DNA of 64,000 bases. Origin: Charina bottae (lineage: Eukaryota > Chordata > Lepidosauria > Squamata > Charinaidae). The notes beneath the pieces are model-generated. The model did no database searches. It saw only the letters and a program-made list of their open reading frames with translations, and had not been told where the DNA came from. Where the stretch lies: the NCBI GenBank assembly GCA_023362775.1, contig JALMGJ010000004.1, positions 79,164,798-79,228,797 on the forward strand, read 5' to 3'. Below are positions 9,499 through 22,182 of this stretch, piece after piece (the stretch's first letter is position 1; each line of letters starts with the position of its first letter). The position numbers and the translations under genes were made by a program.

Positions 9499-11774
9499 CT
9501 TTTGTTGTTAAGTCAATGCATTCTTTATTAAAGAGGCATTTTTCTCAATGAAGAAACCATTTAAAACACTCTTTTAATTTTAAAGAGTTTTCTGTGATTA
9601 TTTCCATATGACATTCATATTTTAGGACATTTCATAATTTACTCTTTTTTCCCCTTGAGTAGCATTCAGATATCTGAAGACTGAGTGTGGCTTTGACCAT
9701 TACTTAATTCGAGTATTTCTAAATTGGATTAGGAGTTTTATTGCAGTATTCACTTTCAGTTATGAGTTATATTTCTAGATTTACTAAAGGTAAACAAAGG
9801 TGATGATTATAATCAGATTTTATACTAACACTTTCTAATAGTAAAAGTATAAAGTTCTTTTATTCTATGCAGAAATTTTTGATGTTATGAGCACCACTAA
9901 TATTGAGCTTAGCTTTATAAAGCAGTGGTGTCTGAAGTTTTGTGTCACACCCTATGTAAAAAGAAAATGGCAGGTAATATGCTCCCTACATAAGGCATGT
10001 TCTTTCATTATGTTGACCCAGCTTCCCTCTTTACATAACAGTCATATTCTCTTTAAAGAAGTATAGATTATTTCCTCTACACTGTTTCTGTCTGTGAGGG
10101 AGTCATTAAAGCAAAAACACTGGATGCCTTATAGTTTGAATAATTTGAATCCTGAGGGAGAAAGGAATTCAGTAAGTAGCATAATCTAAACCAACTTTTA
10201 CAAATCAGTTTGGTGATATAAGAATTTCTAACACAATCCAAACTTCTAAAGAAATGTTTGTTGGAAAGTCTAAGGTTGGATCTTAGTGCATTTTTACAAA
10301 GTTAATGTGTACAAAGCCAAAATAAAACCAGAAGAATAGTTCATCCTTCCCTAGAATTTCAGTTAGTATTGTATAATACTTGCTTGTTTTAAATCTTGCC
10401 TTTCTGAATTAAAATTTTATTTTCCATTCATTGACTCTTCCTCCCTTGAGACTGAAAAAACTCATACAGTAGAACTTTGCATTTGCTGACTCTATGAAGG
10501 AAGATGCAAATACCCCTTGATCAGGCTGTGCTAATGAGAACAAATGCACTTCATTTTTATATCAAGAATGATGATCTGAATCCAACTTTTGAAGCAAGGT
10601 AGCATATGTCTTTTACAGTGAGAGTAGAAGTATGAATGTTTAGGGCAGATATATGCAGAGGGGTCTGAAAATTAAAGACATGATGAAAACAATTAATGAA
10701 TCAATTAAAGTGTGTCCTCTAAAAAAGAGACATTTGGGATACCGCATACAGCTTAATGGCTAAGAGTCGGAGGTATAAATTAATCATGTATTTTTAAATA
10801 AGCTTCTAACCTGCTGTTGCTCAATTTTATTTATTGATTGTTAACTGACTTTATTGACTTCCACATCCACCATTTTCACTCCCCAAATCCTCAGGAATAG
10901 TTTAAAGCTGATCCACATTTGTTTTCATTGCAGTCAACCTTGAAATGCTAAGAATCCCATGTGAGCCAAGCAATACTCTATCTACGCAGTGAAAAGAACA
11001 GCACTTTGCTTCCCTCTATATTGTGTTCATTATTTGATGATAAAGCAAACAAACAAACAAACAAACTCATTGTGGGGGAGGCAGCTGAAAAGATAAATGA
11101 AATGCTGACATTCAATTACAGCAACTTCCTAACATGGAAATGGAAAAGCATAGCAACTGGGAGATGGTAGCTCCCACCAATGGGCAAAACCCCTACACCA
11201 ATGGATGTTCAGCTAATGCATCCACCTGAGCAGAAAACAAATTGGTTCATATGCCCAATGTACATAATGGTATGGGATCAAAGGGGGACAAAATTGACCT
11301 GGGAATGGAATACAGAAAGAGAAGACCTAAGAATATTTCTAACTCTAGAAGAGTTCTACCAGGAACAGTATGAAAAAAAATTCCAAAAGCAAGAATATAC
11401 AAACTGGTTATGAGAAATATTTGGAAGCTGTTATTTCTGCCAAAAGATGTCTTACAAAGACTGGGAGGTGTCCAAACCTCTGCTCCTGCCATATTTACTA
11501 TTTTTTTATGTGAAAACAATTGCATATAAAAAGTATTTATTTTTTTCCCCAATTTCTATCACAACCCATCTCCCCCAAAAGGTATGTACTCAAATTTGCA
11601 GAAAGATGTGGTCTTTTACTCTGAACAATGTAGAAGCAGTGTCAGCTTCTGCCCATTTAGGGATTCGCAACTATTTTAAATCTAACTTCTGCACACAACT
11701 ACATGACAAAAACACTTTTTCCCTCATTAAAAGTTATATTGAAGCATAATGATGGGTGAGTGGTCAAATGTGCT
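9499..11774. other. AT-rich stretch without recognised gene
   Basis: Two adjacent frames (10961-11170 and 11180-11413) have a somewhat non-random composition but no motif I recognise. A small (AAAC)n run lies at 11047-11066. Confidence 0.45.
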
Positions 11775-11873
11775 GTTTTGTTTTGTTTTGTTTTGTTTTG
11801 TTTTGTTTTGTTTTGTTTTGTTTTGTTTTGTTTTGTTTTGTTTTGTTTTGTTTTGTTTTGTTCCCCCCCCCCC
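11775..11873. repeat. (TTTTG)n microsatellite followed by a C-run
   Basis: About 17 units of TTTTG at 11775-11862, then an 11-base C run. The frames rich in Phe-Val-Leu-Phe come from the repeat. Confidence 0.95.
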
Positions 11874-13916
11874 TTACCTCATGCACCATATAACTATAAT
11901 TGTTTGTGATCATCTGCTACTCTACCCCAAAGCACTGCTGATGGGACAAATATTATCAGCTTCCGGCCTCTTAAAGGAATCATTTTGAAGATTGTCTTTT
12001 ACTTTTACTCATCCATTTCCATCCCCATCCCCATCCTCATCCTCATCCCCATCCCCATCTTTCTTTTCTACAGATTTTCTGATCATAGACCACATAATAA
12101 TCTGGTAAGGATTTATGCCACTTATCTGTTGCAATTAATAGCTCTGAGAGTGTTATTAAAACAATAGTACATCCATCAAATCAACTATGCCCCATGACTT
12201 TCTTTGGCCTTGCTGGTTATGACTTATGGGAGTCATGTCTCACATACCTGTAGAGCACCAGACTGGGGCAGCTGATCCAAGCAATTTAAGAAATCTTGGG
12301 TTGCACATGGTTAAAATGAATTGCAATTTGAAAACTACAAAGAATCACACATGCAATGTGTTGAAGTTTAACTGATGGAGTTGGCTTTCAGAAGATACAT
12401 CATTTTTCCTGAGTTCAAAATACAGAGAAAAATATATTCCAAAAGTCATTTCTGAATGATGTGATAACAGATCAAAGGGCTTCTCTTTATTGCAATATTT
12501 TCATCCTTCTGGAACTGAATCACACTGGACTTCGGCTTTTGTTTGAAATCTTTACCTTTTAATAAGTGAACTTTTGAAATTACCTCAGTGAACAAAGGTT
12601 TCTCTTTTACAGTTAAACTTTTAACCCTTGAGGTTGAACTGGAATAGGCCAAAGAGAACACCATCATGTTTTCATTGAACTTTTTACCCTTTCAAAAAAA
12701 TGGGACAAGTTTAAAGTTCATATTGTGAGCAAGAGGTCTCTTAGTGGGTATTTCTGGTATTATTAACTTCCTGACCTCAGATAATTAAAAGGGAACATTA
12801 GAGGCAATAGAGACTTAAGCTCAACTCTGAACTTTTAACCTTTCTTGCAAAAGTATTTTGTGTACAAGTAGTATATACACTCAACCCATTTATTATTAAC
12901 TTTTCCCAGCCATTGAATGCAAAATTACATCAGCAAAACAGCAACTATTTCCATCTCAATCTTAAATAAAGCATATTCTTGAATTTTTTATGTTTGGATT
13001 TTACCTGCAAACAAAATGAATATGGATTCAGTCAAAAGAATAACCGTACACTTTTTTAAAAAGAGGAATATCCAGGTGTAAAAAAACTTGCTTTGTTTGA
13101 GGATCAAAAGCTGTTTATCCCTCTCCTATGACTTCAGTTCTGAAAGGAGGAGTGGTAGCACCAGATACATGCAGGAGAAGAATCTATGGCACTTTGTACT
13201 TTAGTCATTTTGTCCACTAAAAAGCACCCTGAACTTCTTTTCTCTTCACAAGGATCTGGAGCAGAAGGGAAAACTGGCAATTTGAATTGGCAATTATATA
13301 GAAGGGAAAGAGCTAAGCATCTCTCTCTCTTTGACACAGTCTCTTTCTGATTAAAACAACCAAAAAATTGCTCTGGGAAACAGTTACCTGACTGCCTACA
13401 CTGTCTCCTTTAGCATCAGACAGTAGCCAGTTTCACACATCACATTAAGTCACCACATTAATTGTTTGGTTTGGACTTCTTAAAATAAATAAATAATGAA
13501 ATTCAGAAAACAAAACAACTGACGAGAAAAAAATAGATAAAAGAGCACTTTTACAATGAAGGAAAAATAGATACATTTAGTTTTATACCTAAAACTAAAT
13601 ATAAAACTAAGTATTGTATAACGAAAAAGAAAAAAGGCTAATTAACACACAGAGAGAATATATCCATATGATATCCATTGGTATTGATATAAAATTAATT
13701 CAGTCCTTAAACTAATAATTAAATATAGTCCAATAGAAACATGCTGTTTTCACTTCTCATTTTTAGAACTACTTGGTACTTCCAAGTCCCAAATCATCTT
13801 AAGTCAAGCAATGATTATTTCAGCTTACGTTTATTCATAAAATCATTCTACTTTTCAATGGGATATCAAATTTCCATTCTTGCTGCCAGCCTAGAGACAA
13901 CTATATACATGCATAG
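11874..13916. other. Stretch without recognised gene
   Basis: A short (CATCCC/CATCCT)n run at about 12011-12059. Otherwise unique AT-rich sequence. Confidence 0.5.
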
Positions 13917-13924
13917 TTATAGAG

Positions 13925-14175
13925 CACAGCTTTCCAAACTGTGTGTCGCGACACTTTAGTGTGTCGCAACACACAGTCTGGTGTGTTGCCACACAACCCG
14001 TAAGCGGCAGCGGGGGCGTGCATGGTGCGCCATCAGCGCTAACGCATTTTAGCGGAGGCCGTCGCTGCTGCCGCCGCCATGCACACCCCCGCCCCCCGCC
14101 GTGCACGCCCCCGTGCGTGCCGCCACCACTGCCGCCGTTGGTGTGTCACCAACAGTGGCACTTTAGAAAGCACTG
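13925..14175. mobile_element. Small hAT MITE with 8-bp TSD
   Basis: Termini CACAGCTTTCC (left) and, inverted, CAGTGCTTTCT (right) are imperfect TIRs flanked by the 8-bp direct repeat TTATAGAG (13917-13924 and 14176-14183). The interior is GC-rich, with repeated GTGTGTCGC motifs on the left and a GCCGCC-rich right half. An inner segment (TTGGTGTGTCACCAA) is shared, inverted, with the relic at 41071. No transposase. Confidence 0.82.
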
Positions 14176-14183
14176 TTATAGAG

Positions 14184-14821
14184 GATCATAGTTATAGAGT
14201 TATTTCTGAAGTGCTATGTTTATTGCTGGTTCATTCAGGATGGCTAATTTTATGTCACTGGGAGAGAGATTACCTTTTCTTTTGTCATATTAGACCAATA
14301 TAAGCCACAAAGAAGCACTAGAGAACTGTCATACACATGAGGTCTTATACAAGATAAACCTCTAGTTTCCTCTTCTGGAATGACAGGAGACTATTGGTTC
14401 TCCAACAAATGAATAATCTAGAGATGAGAATTCCTACCAATTCAATTTTGCTCATGTTTGACAAGAGCAGGAGATTTGTGGTGGTATGGGCTTGGCAACC
14501 AATAATAGGTAAAACAATTGCAATCCAATTTAGCTGTTAAGTCACAGTCAAAGGTCGATCTCATATTTAGGAATGGTCAGTAAAATTTGAAGCCTATTGT
14601 TTCTTTCGAGTTTGATTTTACATTCTGTGGCGTATCACTGCTACGTATATAGCTATCATAATGAATAGTCTTGATATGTATGAGGGATAGTTCCTCATGG
14701 GGGTGGCTAATTCCCTAATTTTAATGTCCTTCTTTTAATGAATGCCTTTGTCCATCTGGATTTTATAATTACTTATTGTATTGTATTATTGTTGTTTTTA
14801 TATATTTTTAGATTCTATTTT
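14184..14821. other. No feature recognised
   Basis: AT-rich spacer; nothing identified. Confidence 0.5.
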
Positions 14822-14898
14822 AATTTATTTATTGTGAACCACCCAGAGTTCCCCATGTGGGGAGATGGGCGGTCATATAAATTAAATAAATAAATATA
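14822..14898 (+). repeat. L2-like 3' tail
   Basis: GTGAACCACCCAGAGTTCCC, then GGGGAGATGGGCGGT, then a (TAAA)n tail. Same family as 2945 and 44397. Confidence 0.7.
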
Positions 14899-15480
14899 TG
14901 ATATATACAGTATATCCTCCATGAATAGGCTTAATCACCCTTTTAAGCTAAGAAGGCCATTATTTTACAGCACTGATTGCAAAATCCCATGATGAATACA
15001 ATAGTGTTGAATTCCATAAATGAATTCCATACTGTGTTAAGTATTTTTTTTAATTCTGTCTACTGTCATACGGTTTGACTAACTGACCCATTATAACATC
15101 AGTAGAAAATGGTAATAATACCTTTCAACCCATTCTTCTATACTATGCCTAGTTTTGTAAACTTCTATTACATGCCCACTTTTTCTTACAGCATTTTCAT
15201 TCTAAAGTGAACCCCATGCTATTTTATATACTTTTTCCAACTATATATCTTTTATAAAATAAGGCACCCAGAATTTTACCCAGTATTTCTAATGTGGATG
15301 CACTGTACATTTGTATGAGATAACTATGACACTTAAAGGTTTATATTTCAACTGTTTCCTAATGAGCCCATCTGTGGCATTTTTTTAAAAAAGCAATCAT
15401 ATTTTCACTTAAAGATTTTCCCTTTTAGACCACGGTATATATATGACATTATGATTCTTTTTCTCCAATTTGTATCATTC
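14899..15480. other. No feature recognised
   Basis: AT-rich spacer. Confidence 0.5.
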
Positions 15481-15690
15481 AATATCTACACTTAACTTTC
15501 TTTGCAAACTTGTTGCTCATTTATTATATTTAGAAACTTTAAAAAAATAATATAAAGTTTCATTCATGTTTTCACTATCATGAATATTTACACTTAACCT
15601 TCTTTGCAAACTTGTTGCTCATTTATTATATTTAGAAACTTTAAAAAAGTAATATAAAGTTTCATTCGTGTTTTCACTATCATGAATATT
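15481..15690. repeat. 102-bp tandem duplication
   Basis: The marker TACACTTAAC occurs at 15487 and 15589, and the following sequence repeats with only about three or four substitutions (for example CTTTCTTTGC against CCTTCTTTGC). The duplication is recent and has two copies. Confidence 0.92.
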
Positions 15691-17441
15691 TTTGTAATCA
15701 TTTGAACGAGGACCAGTGCCTATGCATGAAAAATATAAGCAGAATCACTGTATGAAAGTTTGGTAATTCTAATGTTTCTTTCTTTGCATTTAGAATATTA
15801 TGCAAATTATAATGCAGTTGTCTAAAAGTGTTATCTTGATTATTGTTTATTGCATATATCAACATGTGTATTCAAGCAAATGATTTTAACTATTTGCATA
15901 CATTATTCTACTGTATGCTAGTGAGCTTTATCACACAAATACACATACTCATATATACACAAACACACCAACCTGACAATAAATAAAAACAAAATGAATT
16001 TATAACTCGACTTACATTCTTGCCATAGTTCAGGTTGTACAGTACTTACCTTTTTCCAAAGTACTAGCCAGTTACAAGCATAGCAAAAATTTGTTGAGTC
16101 TAGCCAAGAAAGATGCACAGATGATGGCTGGAATCCAACAGGTCAATGCAGTATCTGCATGATGATTTGACATTTCAGCATAAACAAATTCAACTGTGGG
16201 AACAGTTTGCTTGTCAGGCATCAACAAGATGTTTTGCACTGCTCATGGAATAGCTTCTATAAATTATAATTATATAATTTCTATAAAAGCTTCTACTTTT
16301 ATCTACAAGTATGATACTGTACTCAGTTGCAGAGGGATCTGCAGGAGGATCAAGGGTGGGAGGATTACAGAAGCAGCATTGCAAGAGCTTCTATTTTTCT
16401 CAAAGAGGTAAGTGTCCTTACAGCAATTCATATCAATAGTAAAACTAACCCAGATCTATGCATATCTCTTAATCCAGGATTAACCGGGGCTCCAGAGCCC
16501 TAGACAAGATCCCAGCAGAATCTATATCTCAGGCCAAAGCGTTGCATTCCTTCCCTACCAGTCAGGCTGATCAAGGCCTCTGCAGTTCTCCAGTGCTCCA
16601 CTCATCATGGTTTGATGGTGTTTCTGCCAATCAGCTGAGACTTGGGAGTACTCCAACTTGCCTGAAGCCACACTCCAAATCCTCAAATTGCAGGAGTGGG
16701 GGTGGCTATCCACACTGCCCCCAACAACACATGCTAAAAACAGTCTTATATTCACACTTTTCCAAAATGCTCTGGTAATGGCACCATGGTATGGGAAGAC
16801 TTCTGTTTCATTGTTATGTTTATTAATAACTATTTAAAAATGGATTCATAGTTTCTATACAAACAATAATGTAGACTTACTTTCTCATGTACATACACTT
16901 ACACACAGAAAAATTCATAAAAGCCAAAAGAGAATGAAAAAAAAAAACGAGGAAAAGGAGTACAGAATAGAAGATGCTAATGAGCAATACAATTTTTTAA
17001 AGTATAGCTGTTCATCCAGAAAAGCTGTAGGTCTGATATGGACTACAACTCTACATATGCTTAGGAAGAAATCTCATTTGATTCATTGATTAGAGTTCAA
17101 TGAAAGTCCCCAAATTCCCTCAGCCTTCTTCAGCACTACCTACTGTAATTAATTAATTAATATTTATTCAGTTATTTCTTTGTAAACTGGGCTTTTTAAA
17201 GTGTTGCCCTTAGCCTGCTGCTCATAGGCAAAAGTAAACTTTCACCCAACTAACATCTTTCACTCTACTATTTATACTAATGTGGCAATAAACGGAATTG
17301 AAATCAATGGACCTTGTTTCTGAGAAGACTTACATAAGATTGTGTTGCAAAAGAATAATGATCATATCAATGCAAGGAGAACAAGAGTCATGTATGGCAT
17401 AAAGGACTTTGTAGTATCATTTAAGAGAGCAGATGGTCGCT
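15691..17441. other. Stretch without recognised gene
   Basis: Contains short frames only; no domain recognised. Confidence 0.5.
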
Positions 17442-17758
17442 TATTTATTTATTCTACTTGTATACCACTGAATCACCACAGATTCATGGCAGTTTACACA
17501 ACAATCAACATCTGTAACAGTTAAGAATATCCACAATAAATATAAACTAAAGCAAACAATAACTAATCAATGTTACAAGAATACAAGGATTAGTTATAAT
17601 AATAGTGATAATGAAAAATGAAACAAATCATAATAAAACCAATTAAAATAATATCAACAAATAAATATAAACAATTCAACGTGAAATAAATAAAAGATGC
17701 TAAGAACAAACCTTTTAAACAAAAGTTTTTTGGAAAAGTTCAAATTTTAATATCTTCT
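17442..17758 (-). repeat. Degenerate LINE 3' end (L2/CR1-like)
   Basis: On the plus strand, TTATTTATTTATTC is followed by GGCAGTTTACACAACAATCA and a long A-rich stretch. This is the layout seen in the better copies at 1880 and 23901, read on the minus strand. It is strongly decayed. Confidence 0.5.
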
Positions 17759-17784
17759 ACAGTGTTAAAATCCCTTCATGGATC

Positions 17785-17901
17785 TATGTCTATGAAGGTT
17801 CTCAGTCATCCAGGTGGAATTGTCTGTAGCTTGAATCATGTCAACTTGAATCATGTCCACTGAGAAAATAGAAATCCAGTTGACATGATTCAAGCTACAG
17901 A
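17785..17901. mobile_element. Short head-to-head Penelope-like (PLE) copy in BovB 5' UTR
   Basis: A 117-bp insert has inverted halves: CTGTAGCTTGAATCATGTCA on the left and its complement on the right. Both halves match the 3' end of the PLE at 31161-31895 (compare GTTGACATGATTCAAGC near 31840). It is flanked by a 13-bp direct repeat, CCCTTCATGGATC, at 17772-17784 and 17902-17914, and lies inside the BovB leader. It therefore landed after, or travelled with, the BovB copy. No coding sequence. Confidence 0.82.
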
Positions 17902-18794
17902 CCCTTCATGGATCATTGCCTTGTCGTGGCGAAGGGGCTTGCGTAACTCAATGAAGTCAGGTCAAGAAGAACAGGTCATGACGGAGAGTTCTGACAAAAC
18001 ATGGTCCACTGGAGGAGGAAATGGCAAACCACTCCAGTATCCTTGCCAAGAAAACCCCATGGACAGTATCAAAAGGTTAAAGATATGACACTGGAATATG
18101 AGCCCCTCAGGTCGGAAGGTGTCCAAAATGCTACTGGGGAAGAGCGGAGGGCAATTCCGAGTAGCTCCAGAAAGAGTGAAGCGGCTGGGCCAAAGCCGAA
18201 AGGACGCTCAGTTGTGGATGTGTCTGGAAGTGGAAGGAAAGTCCGATGCTGTAAAGAACAATATTGCATAGGAACCTGGAATGTAAGATCTATGAATCAA
18301 GGTAAGCTGGATGTGGTCAAACATGAGATGACAAGATTGAACATCGACATCTTGGGAATCAGCGAATTAAAATGGACAGGAATGGGCAAATTTAATTCAG
18401 GTGACCATTATATATACTACTGTGGGCAAGAATCCCTTAGAAGAAATGGAGTAGCCCTCATAGTCAATAAAAGAGTGGGAAAGGCAGTACTGGGGTACAA
18501 CCTCAAAAACGACAGAATGATCTCAGTTCGAATCCAAGGCAAACCATTCAACATCACAGTAAGTCTATGCCCCAACCACTGATGCCGAAGAAGCTGAAGT
18601 TGACCGGTTCTATGAAGACCTACAACTCCTTCTAGAACTAACACCAAAAAAAGATGTCCTTTTCATCATAGGGGACTGGAATGCTAAAGTAGGAAGTCAA
18701 GAAATAACCAGAATAACAGGCAAGTTCAGCCTTGGAGTACAAAATGAAGCAGGGCAAAGGCTAATAGAGTTTTGTCAAGAGAACATGCTGGTCA

Positions 18795-19468
18795 TGTTAA
18801 GGATATTTGGTTAAAGCATTCTATGCAGAATTAAACGCATGGCATTTCTTCCACTATGTCTGGCCAGAGAGTGGAAAAGTACAAGTTACAAGTGAAAACA
18901 AACATTGTTGTCCGCATTGAAAGTTTGGTTCTCAAAACATCTGAGACGTAGATGGCAGATGTTGAGATGTAGATGTCCCTCTAGCTAGACATAATAAACT
19001 TTTATCACGATTGTTCTCAAAACAACTGTAGCCCGAGGAAAGGCCAATACACAACACTGCCATCGTGTGACGCTTTATAGTAAGTACAATTACTACCAAA
19101 ATGCTATACAGAAAGAGATGCCCATGTTTGAACCAATCAAATGTGAGCTATGAACCATGGGTATTCCTTTATACTTATGTTCTCACTTATGTTCTACACA
19201 TATGCCTTCTGTTCTATATGTAGACTGCTATCTACATGTACTTGTATCTGAACTGTAACCATGCCTGGTCTTTGCACAGACCATGATGTTTTTCTTTCCT
19301 CACTTCTGGTGATGGAACTCTGCTTATGCTTTAATTTTACCTTTTTGCAATAATGCACTATACATCCATTATTGCCTTATGCTATCAATAAAGATATTGT
19401 TAGCCTTACAACACGTTGTTTGGATTACTTCAGGCCTGAAACCCCGCATAGTTAACCATCACCTAACA
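18795..19468. mobile_element. Solo LTR inserted in BovB endonuclease region
   Basis: This 674-bp block interrupts the BovB coding sequence. It begins TGTTAAGG and ends CCTAACA, an LTR-style TG...CA pair with short inverted termini. It is flanked by the 5-bp direct repeat GGTCA (18790-18794 and 19469-19473). AATAAA at 19387-19392 is a plausible polyadenylation signal for plus orientation. No gag, pol or env sequence is present, so it is read as a solo LTR left by recombination. Whether the parent was an endogenous retrovirus or another LTR retrotransposon cannot be told from the LTR alone. Confidence 0.85.
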
Positions 19469-21792
19469 GGTCATAGCAAACACTCTTTTCCAACAACACA
19501 AGAGACGACTCTACACATGGATATCACCAGATGGTCAATACCGAAATCAGATTGATTATGTACTTTGCAGCCAAAGATGGAGAAGCTTTATACAATCAGC
19601 AAAAACAAGACCTGGAGCTGACTGCAGCTCAGATCATGAGCTTCTTATTGCAAAATTTAGGCTTAAATTGAAGAACGTAGGGAAAACCACTAGACCATTC
19701 AGGTATGACCTAAATCATATCCCTTATGAGTATACAGTGGAAGTGAGGAATAGATTTAAAGGATTAGATCTGGTAGACAGAGTGCCTGAAGAATTATGGA
19801 TGGAGGTTCGTAACATTGTACAGGAGGCAGCAACTAAAACCATCCCAAAGAAAAAGAAATGCAAGAAAGCAAAGTGGCTGACTGATGAGGCTTTACAAAT
19901 AGCTGAGGAAAGAAGGAAAGCAAAAGGCAAGGGAGAAAGGGAAAGATATAACCAACTGAATGCAGATTTCCAGAGAATAGCAAGGAGATATAAGAAGGCC
20001 TTCTTAAATGAACAATGCAAAGAAATTGAGGAAAACAATAGAATGAGGAAGACTAGAAATCTCTTCAAGAAAATCGGAGATATCAAGGGAACGTTTTGTG
20101 CAAAGATGGGCATGATAAAGGACAAAAAAGGCAGGGACTTAACAGAAGCAGAAGAGATTAAGAAGAGGTGGCAAGAATGCACAGAAGAACTATACAAGAA
20201 AGATCTTAATGTCCCTGATAAATACGATGGTATGGTCACTGACCTTGAGCCAGACATCCTAGAGAGTGAAGTTAAGTGGGCCTTGGGAAGCATTACTAAC
20301 AACAAAGCTAGCGGAGAAGACAGTATCCCAGCTGAGCTATTTAAAATCCTAAGAGATGATGCTGTTAAAGTGCTGCACTCAATATGCCAACAAATTTGGA
20401 AAACTCAACAGTGGCCACAGGATTGGAAAAGGTCAGTTTACATTCCAATTCCAAAGAAGGGCAATGCCAAAGAATGTACAAACTACCGTACAATTGCACT
20501 CATTTCACATGCTAGCAAGGTTATGCTCAAAATCCCAGAAGCTAGGCTTCAGCAGTATGTGAACCGAGAACTACCAGAAGTGCAAGCTGGGTTTCGAAGA
20601 GGCAGAGGAACTAGAGATCAGATTGCCAACATTCGCTGGATCATGGAAAAAGCAAGAGAGTTCCAGAAAAACATCTACTTCTGCTTCATTGACTACGCTA
20701 AAGCCTTTGATTGTGTGGATCACAACAAACTGTGGCAAAGTCTTAAAGAGATGGGAGTACCAGACCACCTTACCTATCTCCTGAGAAACCTGTATGCGGG
20801 TCAAGAAGCAACAGTTAGAACCGGACATGGAACAACCGATTGGTTCAAAATTGGGAAAGGAGTACGACAAGGCTGTATATTATCACCCTGCTTATTTAAC
20901 TTATATGCAGAGTACATCATGAGAAATGACTGGGCTGGATGAATCACAAGCCGGAGTTAAGATTGCCGGGAGAACTATCAACAATCTCAGATATGCAGAC
21001 GATACCACCCTAATGGCAGAAAGCGAAGAGGAACTAAAGAGCCTCTAGATGAGGATGAAAGAGGATAGTGCAAAAGCTGGCTTGAAACCCAACATTAAAA
21101 AAACTCAGATCATGGCATCTGGTCCCATCACTTCCTGGCAAATAGAAGGGGAAGAAATGGAAGCAGTGACAGATTTTATTTTCTTGGGCTCCAAGATTAC
21201 CGCAGACGGTGACTGCAGCCATGAAATTAAAAGACGCTTGCTCCTTGGGAGAAAAGCTATGGGAAACCTAGACAGCATATTAAAAAGCAGAGACATCACC
21301 TTGCCGACAAAGGTACGTATAGTTAAAGCTATGGTTTTTCCAGTAGTAATGTATGGCTGTGAGAGTTGGACCATAAGGAAGGCTGAGCGCCGAAGAATTG
21401 ATGTTTTCGAGCTGTGGTGCTGGAGAAGACTCTTGAGAGTCTCTTGGACTGCAAGGAGGTCAAACCAGTCAATCCTAAAGGAAATCAACCCTGACTGCTC
21501 ATTGGAAGGACAGATACTGAAGCTGAAGCTCAAATACTTTGGCCACCTAATGCGAAGAGAGGACTCACTGGAAAAGACCCTGATGCTGGGAAAGACTGAA
21601 GGCAAAAGGAGAAGGGGACGGCAGAGGATGAGATGGTTAGATAGCATCACCAATGTAATGAACATGAATTTGAGTAAACTCCGGGAGACAGTGGAGGACA
21701 GAAAGGCCTGGCATGCTATGGTCCATGAGGTCACGAAGAGTCGGACACGACTAAATGACTGAAGAACAACAACAACAACAACAGTGTTAAAA

Positions 21793-22182
21793 GGGATAGA
21801 GCAACTCTTAATTCTAAGTGGAGGGTATTCCACAACAGTGAAGCAACAACTCAGAAACAACACCTACTGACTTTCAAAGGTATAACTAAAACCTGTTCCT
21901 GAGAAGAAGATACTGAATGAGCTGATTCAGAAAGAAGGAGGTGGTCCTGCTGATACCTGGGCAGCACTTTGAATCACACCTTAGGTCAACTTTGATTTTT
22001 TTTTGGGGGGGGGGCAGGTTAGTTAAGGGTCTCAGTGGATGGGGCAATAATAGAATTTTTTTTTACCTTTTTTCACTTCTTTAGAATGTGGGGCCTTAAT
22101 AAAATAGATGTGTTAAGCTGCTTTAACAGGAAAATGATGAAAACTGCCACTGTTATTCAACAATTGCAAGATAAATTGGTAG
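21793..22182. other. No feature recognised
   Basis: AT-rich spacer with a T-run/G-run near 21997-22015. Confidence 0.5.

Larger units (their letters stand above)
17771..21780 (+). pseudogene. BovB (RTE-clade) LINE, copy 1, broken and nested
   Basis: The element encodes an AP-like endonuclease followed by a reverse transcriptase, which together perform target-primed reverse transcription. The endonuclease start carries GTWNVRSM and ISELKWTG (18001-18582); GDWNAKVGS follows in another frame (from about 18675). The RT spans 19668-20942 with FCFIDYAKAFDCVDH and GVRQGCILSPCLFNLYAEYI, then YADDTTLMAES in another frame, then a C-terminal domain (21049-21762) with ELWCWRRLLRV. Breaks seen: a small deletion near 18561, an LTR insertion at 18795-19468, a 1-bp insertion near 20930 and an in-frame TAG near 21047. 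The 3' end AGTCGGACACGACT is followed by an (ACA)n tail. A 12-bp TSD, ACAGTGTTAAAA, lies at 17759-17770 and 21781-21792. The protein closely resembles the ruminant/squamate BovB family. Confidence 0.95.

Noticed and set aside
11775..11862. Phe/Val/Leu-rich membrane-like frame
   Set aside because: Translation of (TTTTG)n.
19724..20305. 193-codon minus-strand frame (and 21105-21863, 48592-49155 minus)
   Set aside because: Antisense shadows of the BovB coding sequence.
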